A DNA stretch of 64,000 bases from Apostichopus japonicus (Eukaryota > Echinodermata > Holothuroidea > Aspidochirotida > Stichopodidae): positions 13,080,077 to 13,144,076 of the forward strand of contig NC_092582.1 of the NCBI RefSeq assembly GCF_037975245.1. The letters run 5' to 3'. The notes under the pieces are model-generated. The model saw nothing but the letters and a program-made list of their open reading frames with translations. It ran no database searches and had not been told where the DNA came from. Position numbers and translations under genes: made by a program. Shown here in pieces: positions 46,901 through 57,200 of the stretch. Position 1 is the first letter of the stretch. Each line of letters starts with the position of its first letter.

Positions 46901-48481
46901 AGTTGTGTTTGATCCAGATGGATTTGTGTTAGATTCTTCTGTAGTTGGCATTGGTTCCCCTGTAGTTGTTTCTGATTCTCCTGCAGTTGTGTTTGATCCT
47001 GATGAGTTTGCAGTTGATTCTTCTGTAGTTGACATTGGTTCATTTACAGTTGTCTCTGATTCTCCTACAGTTGTGTTTGATCCTGATGGATTTGTGTTAG
47101 ATTCTTCTGAAGTTGGCATTGGTTTTCCTGTAGTTGTCTCTGATTCTCCTTCAGTTGTTTCTGGTTCTCCTACTGTTGTCATTAGTCCTGGTGGATTTGC
47201 AGTTGATTCTTCTGAAGTTGGCATTGGTTTTCCTACAGTTGTTTCTGATTCTCCTACAGTTGTGTTTGATCCAGATGGATTTGTGTTAGATTCTTCTGTA
47301 GTTGGCATTGGTGTTCCTGTAGTTGTCTCTGATTCTCCTGCAGTTGTGTTTGATCCTGATGGATTTGCAGTTAATTCTTCTGTATTTGGCATTGGTTCTC
47401 CTGTAGTTGTTTCTGATTCTCCTGCAGTTGTGTTTGATCCTGATGGATTTGCAGTTGATTCTTCTATAGTTGACATTGGTTCTCCTGTAGTTGTTTCTGA
47501 TTCTCCTGCAGTTGTGTTTGATCCTGATGGATTTGTGATTGATTCTCCTGGAGTTGTCATTGGAGTTGCTGGTGTTCTTTCACCCTGTTGTTTCAAATGG
47601 ACATAAGATAGTTTAGGTTTTAGCTTATTAGCTAATTATGAGACTTCTATCCCTTAAGTATGTTCTTTTGTCTGATATACAGAAAATAAATGTAAAAGAC
47701 AGGCCTCTACACATAATTTTGAAACTACTACCCATTGGTGAGCAAAGGTAAGTTCACTAACGCTGCTACAAACTATAAATTTGAACTAACAGCTGAATAC
47801 CACACATAACTTAGGCGGTTGACGGAAAATGCTGTTTAAGAAGACATAGTTCCTGCTTGGTATACCCAAACTACTGAAGCACCTGTGAAATTGTAGCTGC
47901 ATTCACAGCTATCATGATCTGCCTAAAAAATATACAATATATGTAATATGTGCAAGCACAGGAAGTCCACCAACAGTTCAGCTAGCTCCCTCACCTGTTC
48001 GTTAGATGGTGACCTTGACTGTCCCTATGGACAGTTCATGACAGTGATTCTTGCTGCACCATGTCGTGATTTCTCTAACCTAGCTAAAACCAAGGTACAA
48101 AATTATACCAATTTACCATAGGTGGAGTGGACGCTGAACCATTTTCTTCGTCCTCTTCTTGTCCAGCTGTTACTGACTGCTGTAAAATATAATCGTAAAC
48201 ATGTACTAAAAGCTCATTTCACATTTCCTTAAATATCAAGGTTATGCAGCATGCTAAAGATGTATAGATGAGAGTCAATTGCCCAGAGTATTCAGGAAGG
48301 CACAGTTCCTGCTTGGTGAACTATATTTAGGAAGAGGCCATTAAAGTGCTTGTGAAATTGTAGCTGTATTGATAGCTATGGAGATCAAAAAAATTACTAA
48401 TACCTGAAGTGTTTCGGAATCGGAACCCGCTTTACATTCTTCTACTGTTTGCTCCATTGTAGGATCAGCTGTTTCAGATGC
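43176..48481 (-). CDS. TOR1AIP: LAP1/LULL1-like torsin-interacting protein with Thr-rich repeats (5' end not found)
   Basis: Five phase-0 exons at 48481-48404, 48179-48117, 47584-46544, 45516-45430 and 43907-43176 join to 666 residues before TGA. The first exon with a start codon is missing from the model. Residues 1-47 are acidic. Residues 48-394 are a Thr/Ser/Glu-rich domain with twelve 28-residue repeats. Residues 395-423 are Lys-rich (KPKPSEPKKKTDSKIW). A membrane segment LVFTILVPLVGVLLWLVF starts at 424. The rest is the family's luminal domain, including VAVVHNFHLLPSCSVLAFHN, NEDAPYKDVAIILSV and LSRIANN. Human LAP1 and LULL1 have AVVHRFES.PAGSTLIF and AFKDVALVLTV at the matching place. 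In that family the luminal domain binds and activates torsin ATPases, and R657 here matches the catalytic arginine. The family call is firm; the 5' structure is not. Confidence 0.8.
45430..45516 (-). CDS. TOR1AIP: LAP1-like gene A: basic juxtamembrane exon
   Basis: 29 codons, DGVEEKAKEELTVKPKPS then EPKKKTDSKIW, phase 0 at both ends. Acceptor TTGAAG|GAT, donor TGG|GTAATT. It places a Lys-rich patch directly before the membrane segment, as expected for a type II protein. Confidence 0.8.
45537..45700. repeat. Tandem duplication in gene A intron
   Basis: 'caatttcaacaaatttag' followed by '.ctggatatttgtacatgta' occurs at about 45545 and again about 90 bp later; 56 bp are shared. Confidence 0.8.
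46544..47533 (-). repeat. 84-bp coding tandem repeat array
   Basis: Twelve copies of an 84-bp unit (28 codons); one copy is 105 bp and the last is partial. Units 6-7 and 8-9 form a higher-order 168-bp repeat, since the pairs are nearly identical. Unequal exchange or replication slippage is the likely origin. Confidence 0.9.
46544..47584 (-). CDS. TOR1AIP: LAP1-like gene A: Thr/Ser/Glu-rich repeat exon
   Basis: A 1041-nt phase-0 exon (347 residues) with acceptor CAACAG|GGT and donor ACA|GTAAGT. After 17 lead residues come twelve units of NPSGSNTTAGESETTTGEP plus about nine more residues; the fifth unit has seven extra and the last is cut at 15 residues by the splice site. Ten units carry an N-T-T sequon. 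Membership in this gene is inferred from splice phase, strand and position, not from homology. Confidence 0.7.
48117..48179 (-). CDS. TOR1AIP: LAP1-like gene A: small acidic exon
   Basis: 21 codons, QSVTAGQEEDEENGSASTPPM, phase 0; acceptor TTTACAG|CAG, donor ATG|GTAAAT. The CAGCAG acceptor could drop the first Gln. Composition fits a disordered nucleoplasmic region; there is no homology evidence. Confidence 0.55.
48404..48481 (-). CDS. TOR1AIP: LAP1-like gene A: most upstream exon found
   Basis: 26 codons, from ASETADPTMEQTVEECK to GSDSETLQ, phase 0; acceptor TCTACAG|GCA, donor CAG|GTATTA. It lacks a splice-compatible start codon, so at least one more exon lies upstream, above 48481 on the plus scale. 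Its flanking intron is a duplicate of that flanking 48117-48179. Confidence 0.55.
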
Positions 48482-51400
48482 CTGTAGAAAAAAAAATAAT
48501 AATAACATGCAGTAATGTTCATTTCCCATTCCATTTATCAATTGTGTGGAGCATGCTCAAATTATATCAATCAGAGTCCAATGTCCACAATATTTAGGAA
48601 GATGCAGTTCCTGCTTGGTGTATTCCCTACTGAAGTGCTTGTGAAATGGAAAATGCATTCATAGCTATGGTGCTCTGCTAAAAAAAAAGAAAAAAAAAGA
48701 AGCTATATGTGTGTGCATGTAATTAAACCACCTATAATCCTAACATGTTAATTGATCGTTAATATGTGCAAGAAAAGTAAGGCAACCAACCAATCAGCTA
48801 GCTCCCTCACCTGTTTGTTAGATGGTGACCTTAACTGTCCCCTATGGACAATTAATGATAGTGATATTTGCTGCGCCATGTTGTGACTTCTCTAGGCTTG
48901 CTAAGACCTCTAAGGCCTAAAATGTCCCCAGTTATTGATACAATTAAACTACTGTACATATGGACTGATTGATTGCAATCGATGGACTCAGGGTTAACTA
49001 AACAACAACACACACACAAAAATGTGCGAGCCAAATCACTGTATGACAGGGAAGAAATTATCTATTAGATTCCATCAGAAACCACTGTCTTACGGATCAA
49101 GTTTTCTTTTTGTATCCTGCTACTCAGTTTAAGATCCAACATGAAGCCTCTCGAACCATGTTGAATAATGGCTATGGATCGATGGTGATATTTCCGAGTC
49201 AAACATCTGAATATTCACAATTTTTCACTTATTGATACTTTCCAGAACAATATAAGCACCCTTCGTATCTGGCTAAGTAAAAGATGTACATGTTTCTCAT
49301 ACCTGCCCACACCCTTATGTGGCCCTTCTTACTTCTCTTTGGTTGGTCGAAAAAAAGGTTGTTTCATACGTGACTAAAATCCTTTCAGCACTATTTGAGT
49401 GAAAGGTTGTGGCTATTTACCCGATGGTCAGGTGAAGTAGCATGGTGCGCTTGCTTATTCACCCGATCACAGTCCATGAGTTGAGAGATTCATTACGCTA
49501 GTATTATAGAGGTACGAATTAATATCTATGCATCCCAGTCTAGACAGTCAAATTGCTAGTGTTCAGATGCATTAACAGCATTATACTATCTGAGTTTAGT
49601 TTATTGTATAACAGACCAAAAAGCGTACCCAAAGAAAGTCAAATATATTTTGTCAAACATACTTGAAAAGCACTTGGTGGGCATATGGCGAGGTCATTGA
49701 AGTCGACTCTAGTGTAGGGGATTATAAGGTTCTCCAAAGAAAATAAAACACTTTAGACATGAAATGGTGCGCTTTTATGGGCATACATATTTAGGCTACA
49801 ATTAGTGTTATAACAAGGTCAAGACATGCAATTAAGGCTGGGCTAATTTCATGTTTTGGTATGTTAGGATGGGGAAATTGAAATTGGGCAGGTTATGTAG
49901 CCTACACCCCACCCCCTAGAACCGGGCCTGATACCATGCTTGTTATGTTTTGACGGTCGACTGAATAAGCATTGCATCAGGAAAACTTAACCTATGAAAA
50001 GGTAAATAAGCAACCCTTATTTAACCAAAGATGGGGTACATAAGCAGCAATAGATCACTTACTCAATCGATGATTGGGAAAATAGACACTGGAGCAACCC
50101 TCATTGAAACCATGATGGGGTGATTTAAGCAACATTAGCTTGCTTCTTCATCCAATGATAGGGTATATAAGCACCATTGCAACATTTATTGATCCGATGA
50201 TCATGCTCCCACTTTGAGTGAATCACATCAGATGTATCCCATAATGTGGGGGTTGAACACATATATTACAAAGACTAAAAACACAAGAATATTTGGACTG
50301 TCACAGCTTCATTCTGGCTCTGAGTTTACAAAGTGAAAGTGGTACTTTAACTTCGAAAACAAGGTCTGAACCTCCTCCTTTCTTCTTTGAAAAAGTTTTA
50401 TTGAGAAACACTTTTTTTAACCAAATAATGGATAGAAGATTGTGGATTTGTTTAAAGTCTGACTTGAGTCGGTAATAGATCGTTGTTTATTCACCCACGA
50501 CATCGGCACTGCACTTAGGGCATGGCCTAGGCTTATGTTATGGTACAAAGTTGTCTACGTTTGCACTTTTGCAGTTAGGCCTAGCTACAGTACTGCTGCT
50601 GCCTAGGTCTATGCTACTAACTAGGCCTAGGCTACCATTACCAAAATAGTGTTTTCCAACATATATTATTAGTTCATTGTTTTCTTTTGCAATAATTTGA
50701 TTTAATATTTACGTATAGCTGCCTTTGTGCATTTGTTGAAAATTTCAAAGGATAATTTCCAATAAGCAGAAACCGTACCTATGCGTAGTTTTCACGGCAG
50801 CCTTCGCTCCCTCTCAGCCTAGTTGATCGAAATCGCAGAACTAGAAGTGTATATATTTCTTCAGAGGTCCATTCGTGAAAACTGGGGGAATTCCATTTTG
50901 AAGACACTACGGTAGCCTTTACACAGCTTTGCTAACACAACGATCAATTGAAGCTATATATGTCAGGTTGTCTACAAAGCAATCCAGGATGCAAAAATGC
51001 ATTGTGGTTTCGATGATGTAAATTGAACAGTTTTCATGTATTTGACGTAATGTATAGTAAGGGTGTTCAACATACTTGATCTTAGTAAATACAGTGAAAA
51101 GCAGTGTGATGTGACAAACAGTAAATTCACAATGACACAGGCTGTCATGAAATGACCATTGACTCCTCGATCAACAACAGGCTTCTTGTACTAAATGTGA
51201 CACATCAACATACTAAATATATGACATCTATATCCTTGTTTAAATATTGTGCAAAACATGGTTTTCACAAGTTGACCCCTGGTGAACTCAAACGACCATT
51301 GACCTACCAAATGTGCGATTTGTCTAAGCTTCCCGTGCGATATTATGTTAAGGAAGGTGTGTTAGTGTAGAGAGACAGGTAAGGTGATCCATAACATTAT

Positions 51401-53491
51401 CTTCTGTTTCTCTGCCTTCTTACTCTATACATTTCTTGGTTCTTCAATGAATATTGTTTTTACTCATTCCCATTGCAAATTGTTATTCTTATAAATAATA
51501 TATCTCTTGTGTGAGTGAGTCTCTCAATAATACCTTGTACTTCACACAGTATCAGGTATGTATGAGAAAGGGAGGGGTGGGGGAGAGGAGGTTGGAAGTA
51601 TGCAGTAAGAGAAGTCAGCCACAAATCCATATATGCAAACAGACATAAGAAACATAAGACTAGAAACGATCTTAAACATAGGACAAATTGAAAGTCAGTC
51701 CATGAGGCACGATGGATCCATGTGTATTTTAAACAACCATAAACTATAAAAAATAGATTTTAAAAAAGAAATTGTAACATTATATTCTGGTGTACAATGA
51801 TATATATGATACAATGATATCATATATGGTGCACATATTTGAACCAAGTTGTATTATGATCTTTCTAAATTTATTTACTTTTTTTTTCTTCTAATTTTCC
51901 TTTTTCAGTTTTGACACAGAAAACCACACACATCAGCTGCTAAAGCACATTTTTAATATATGTAATGTTAAGTCATACTAGCTGCCACTGGTTCAAACCA
52001 TGAAGGTAAATTGTTCATTCTTTTCTAACAAATATGCTGCTAGAATCAAACTTACAAGTTACAAAAATATACTTATTTTTACCAGAAGAAGAAGGGAGAA
52101 AAAAATCAGCAATGAAATTTTTTCATTTACTAACATAATAATACAATGATTAACAATGAATTGAACATGACAGCAGTAGTTTCAGTAAACTACGTTATCA
52201 TGCTAATATTTTAACTTATTTTGCTGTTATTGAAAGGTTTAATTCCAATGACAATTCTTACAAAACTCACACAAAATATTCTGAACATGTTCCTCTATAA
52301 AAAAAAAAAACTGACTTTTTAATTGCACAGAAATGTGTCAATGCTCTCCTGTAAATTTACTCGGAATCAAATTTACAACTTCGGTTGCGCAATAAGTGGT
52401 ATGTAGTTTCATTGCAAAAATAGGCATTTATGATGCGGTTGTGATATGGTTTTTCCAAATTAGATCCAAGTATATAATTGTTGTACACTGGTCAACCCGA
52501 AATATTACACAGAAACTCAATACATAAGGCAGTGCCGTTAAACCTTAAAGGAATATTCTGAAACAAGATGTAGATTGCTTATCAAAACTGATGACATCAC
52601 AGAATGCATATTGTGAACCAATAACTGGTAGAAATCAAGGGTTTAGCCAGTGCAAAACAGGTTAAACTTAAATCAACACACTATCGCAAGTTAAGAACAA
52701 GATATTGAGAAAGTGGGTTTCATCCAGCAGTGTGGAATATTTTTCTTATACAGAGGATTTTTTCATTGTGTGCTGCTGGGATATTCCTTCAAATGTATTC
52801 TGTGTATATTGATTTCATCTTTAATTATTCTACACAAATCATTTTTCTACACTTCTGTTGCTACAGAGTGTAGTAGGTTTGTAAAGCACTATGCTCTATG
52901 TAAAGCTCAACCAGAAAGCCAGTAGGCTCTGTGATTCCTTGCCACACAATTTGCTAAAATTCAATATAACTATCTGAATAAATGTAGAGCAAATGAGTTA
53001 AATTTGTCCAAGAATTGATTGAGAACCAGAAAAGATGTTGTAGCACTCCCTTTGTGGGCATCAACCATGTCATTTACTGGTAAGGATTTTACAGCATAGA
53101 ATGTTTATTCTAAGATGTTTCAATATATCCAGAAAGAACATTCTTCCTATGTGAAATATAGACACATAGATGTATTTATGAAAGGACATTTTATGTTACC
53201 AATTTTGAGTTAGCAAAATCCATTTCATAATTGTTATTAATGAGAGTTACATGAGTGAACATGACATTGTTTATACACTGTGAACTACTTTCCCAACTTA
53301 CTTCTGCCAAAGCAGAAGTCATCTAGTATAAATCACAGAGAAAATGGACAATATTTCAGACCATTTGAGATAACCCTGTTGACCCCCTTGAGTTTTGCAC
53401 CATTAGATATACTGTAACCACCGGCAAGGAATTGAAAAACCACAGGTACTGGGAATTTTGGTTAAAATTTTAAGTAACTACAGAATCAACT
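48482..53491. other. Region upstream of gene A exons and downstream of gene B
   Basis: It must contain either the missing first exon(s) of gene A or only intron. I could not find a minus-strand ATG exon with a phase-0 donor. A degenerate tandem repeat with 'ataagca' units lies at 49999-50215, and 'taggcctag' words cluster at 50500-50640. Nothing else is supported. Confidence 0.5.
49999..50215. repeat. Degenerate tandem repeat, unit about 40-80 bp
   Basis: Units share 'gatgggg(t)..ataagca.c', with the ATAAGCA/TTAAGCA core near 50005, 50040, 50125 and 50167. More diverged relatives may extend back to about 49390. Confidence 0.5.
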
Positions 53492-54229
53492 TTATTTCAG
53501 TACCACAACATTGTTGGCGATTCTGCTCAACATAGCATCGATCTTGTCTTCTGGCAAATATTCTGGGCAATCCGTCCATTCTGTGTGAAACTTTTGGGCT
53601 ATTACAACCTCCAACTCTTTACCTTTCATGTCTGCTTCAGGTTCTTCGTCCCCTTTAACCGAAAGGATGATGGCCATGTCCTTGTACGGAGCGTCGGCGT
53701 TGTTGCACAAGTTATGAAACGTCAACACGGAACAGGAAGGCAAAGAATCAAAGTTATGGATGACAGCCACTCTTTTTCCTTCTTGTCTATATGCATCTTC
53801 GAATGTTGTCAGTATCTTCCTTTGAACGTCGTCAGGGTCTACACCCTCAAACTCGGCACCGTTAATTGAAAAAAAGCCCCTTTTTTTGTTTGGAGAAAGC
53901 ACTGATTCATAGATATCAGATACGTCTCGGTATATCGAATCGTCTTCGCTCGGTCCTTTGCGAAAGTTGTACGTCATGATGACGATGGGACGTTCGGGTC
54001 TGGGTTGGTACTCGACGTGTGTCGCGGCAGCAGAGATTAACACTCTCCAAACTTCCCTGCTCTGGTCATTATATTTCTTAGATAAATTTGATACTTGCTG
54101 CCTCAGGAAATCACTGCAATTGTCTCTCTTGTGAGGGTTACAGTAGTCTAGCTGGCCTTCATTAGGTTTATAACAGCTAAGAACAGCAGGAATGACGACA
54201 GCAGCAATCAAGACGCATAACATTCTAAT
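53492..54229 (-). CDS. TOR1AIP: LAP1-like gene B: membrane and luminal exon
   Basis: 738-nt terminal exon with 245 codons plus TAA. Acceptor TTTACAG|ATT. It aligns over its whole length with the gene A luminal exon at roughly half identity by eye, most strongly at PSCSVL.FHN.CNN.DAPYKD and LSRIANNV. An AATAAA overlaps the stop codon (53496-53491). Confidence 0.9.
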   Translation of the reverse strand: MRMLCVLIAAVVIPAVLSCYKPNEGQLDYCNPHKRDNCSDFLRQQVSNLSKKYNDQSREVWRVLISAAATHVEYQPRPERPIVIMTYNFRKGPSEDDSIYRDVSDIYESVLSPNKKRGFFSINGAEFEGVDPDDVQRKILTTFEDAYRQEGKRVAVIHNFDSLPSCSVLTFHNLCNNADAPYKDMAIILSVKGDEEPEADMKGKELEVVIAQKFHTEWTDCPEYLPEDKIDAMLSRIANNVVVLK

Positions 54230-57200
54230 CTGTAAATAAGATAGAAAATTGTTACTTAAAAGGGTCGTGTTTTCAAATAATGGTGAGATAATGGATCTTG
54301 CAATCCAGACCGTCGTGTAATAACTGACTAGGATTTTAAAATACTTTGGAATTAAATTACTCACTACATGAGTATTGCAAAGACAAATGTTGGCAATAAA
54401 TAAGAAAAACATGCAGTATCAAAATTAAACATTAATTAAAACATCAACAAAAAAACAAATGTGGTGTGTGCAAGGGTTGGAAGAACTTAACAATTGTTTT
54501 TCAGAAACATTTAGACATATGGGATACACAATAAAGGTGAAATTCTAACAAACTGAGAGACCAATAAAGAATTCAAAAATTATGATGCAATTATCAGCAT
54601 CTTTTAGGTATTGTTGTAGCTGAAGGCCAACCCTCCTTAAGATATCCAGCTAATAAGGCCCCAGAGAAGACAGATTATTCTTAGTTTCACTGACATCAAA
54701 AGACCACTGTATTACACTAACTAGAAAGCAATTGATATTGTACATAGCTCAAATGCCCATTTTTGAAAGGCAGTGAATTACCTAGAAGGGTTGGCACCAG
54801 TGGGGATCCTTCCATTGGACCCCTTGCAGGGAAGCCCTCTTGCAAAATGGTGCTATCTTTGGTAACGCTTTGAACTGATGATATGCTTATGCCCATCACT
54901 CTACTAACTGGGCTATCCAGCTTTTAGTGGGTGGTGATCCCTCTAAAGCCATTTCTTTGATTGGAGGGGGGGGGGGGGCAGGCAGTCAGAAATCATGGTG
55001 ACTTTGCCCCTGTTTTGTTGGATACAATCCAGAAGGCAGCAAGGAAGGGATTTCGTGCTCTTTTCCATTGTTTCAAATTTCCCATTCATATCCATTATTC
55101 ACTTTTATAAGTAACATTATTGTCATTTAGTTCACTGTTCAGAGACACATACCTTCTCAAATATCGATGATGATGTTCTCTTGCTTTGTATTTCCTTTCG
55201 CTGCAAAAGATTCAAAAGGCATTGGGTGGCGTTACATGAACTGATATGTTTTGAACTTCAACAGAGTAAAGTTTCAAACTTTCAAGTAAAAGTCAGTAAG
55301 TGACCAAACATGTCAAATTTGGATGCAAAAGACATTTTCATTATTTACAAACAGTACTAGTTAATACATGAAAATTATGTTCTGAATTATTATCAGCCTT
55401 GTCTTAGTTTTGTTCAATGGTTTGCTAACACTTAAAAGCAGTAGATTTTGTGTAAGTTACAATCTGTACTCAATACTGACCATTGTAGAAACACAATTGT
55501 CAAAAAGATTAACATAATTTATTTCTACTATTTTACATCTATCATGACATCTTAAAAGACTGATAATTATCACTTATAAAATAAACTCAACAACAGCAAC
55601 CACAATTAGAGATATAGTGATTTTACCCCCATATATAGAAAGGTTACAAGAATAGCAGTAACTATCAAACACTTCTCTAAATTAGGTCTTGTGCTATAAA
55701 ATCACATTAATGACTCGAGTATTTATGCAATTTTCTATTTCATGGGTGCTTCTTTCTTTCTACCAACTGTCGGTCTCTAAGTGGATGTTTGAAAAGAATG
55801 ACAAAAATGTAAAAAATATTTAAGTGTAATTAAAACATCAAGATATGCAGAAATTGATGGTAAGCTTATATACTATTTTGACTGCAAAATTTCAGCAATT
55901 TGTGGTGTGAAGAATAAGAAGGTAGCATTAAGAGCAGCCAAAGGTTGTGAGCTCACATGATGATATCCGAATAAAAAGAAACAGTGATTGATTTCCATAA
56001 AAGAGAAATGCAATATCACTTAGATTATGATTTCTAATCAATAATTATTAACATAACTTGGTAAATTATGTAGCCTAAATTTCATCAAACCATTTTAGGT
56101 GAGCAGTCACCTACTAGCCTACAAAGGGTTTCTAGGTCACTTCATTTTGCAAGGTAAATTATTACATCTTATCCGATGTATACTTTTTTACATATATGTA
56201 CTATGTGATGAAACTAATAAGTAATAACTGAAACAAAGGCTCTTCATCTTCTTGTCCTTAAATTCAATGATTTACATATCATGAATAATAAACACATATC
56301 TCTGACTGCTCATCTGAAACATTGTTGCCAGATACATTTCATCACATTAAACAATTCCTCTTTGTTAAAAGAGAGGGAAAAAACAATGGTTGTGCCATTT
56401 GTCGCCATGCAAATGTTTTCTCCAATGACTTTTAATTATGCTAAAGGACAGACAATCTCTGAACTATTTTCAAACTTACCTTGTGTCGCTTCTTGCCCCC
56501 ATCTACTTGGTCTCTACCATGTTCATTCGTTGATTCATCATCTGAGTCCTACTCGGCGATAACGCATGATAAATAAAAAAGAAATAAACCTGTCATCGCC
56601 AAATAATAGGAAATTGTTAGTTGTTCCAATATAACTTGAAAATGAGATTGAAGAAGGGCTCCCAAAACCACTCTCTGTGTCCACTTCTCACAACAAGTTT
56701 TATTACTATTAAGCAGAGAAACACCCCACTCTATAAACATGAATCAGTGTTTCGGGCATTTTCACATAAAAGGGGAGGGGGGACTTTCTCTATCCCCTGG
56801 ATAAAGCAGTAAGATATAAACACAAACATTACTCTCTTGTTAAAATAGTGTAAACCTGTTAAAATTCGGTGGCAACCCAGTTAAGAAGTTAATTGGTATT
56901 TACTGTAAGCCGATTCAATTGGTTACTTCTTCGGATGGTTATCAGGGGACTGTAAACCAGAAGTTTCTTGCCTTCCACAGGAATTTTGTGTTTCTGTCAG
57001 TATCCATGGGCAGTTTCAAGCAGGAACATACTCTATAGATGTCGCTGAAATCTATTCATTACATTTTAGCATGCCAACACATGGACAGAATACTAATGAT
57101 CTTCAACAAAGACAGGTAAATTTTCATGTAACTAGTATGACCATTCTGAAAAGATTAACATCATTTAATTCTACTACTATTCATCTCTATAATGACATCT

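Larger units (their letters stand above)
47820..48910. repeat. Tandemly duplicated exon-bearing intron blocks in gene A
   Basis: 'gttcctgcttggt' with the following 'tgcttgtgaaattgtagctg' occurs near 47850, 48307 and 48607. The block 'cagctagctccctcacctgtt' to 'gtgattt.ttgctgc.ccatgt' occurs at about 47979 and 48798. The two small exons 48117-48179 and 48404-48481 lie inside these copies. Confidence 0.85.

Noticed and set aside
46569-47606. 345-codon open frame on the plus strand opposite the repeat exon
   Set aside because: It is the mirror of the 84-bp repeat: the unit is a multiple of three and has no stop in that frame, so the frame stays open by default. It has no splice or family support.
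49325-49400. Candidate first exon for gene A (ATG with a GTAAGA donor on the minus strand)
   Set aside because: The donor leaves phase 2, which gives a stop in the next exon, while all other junctions of the gene are phase 0.
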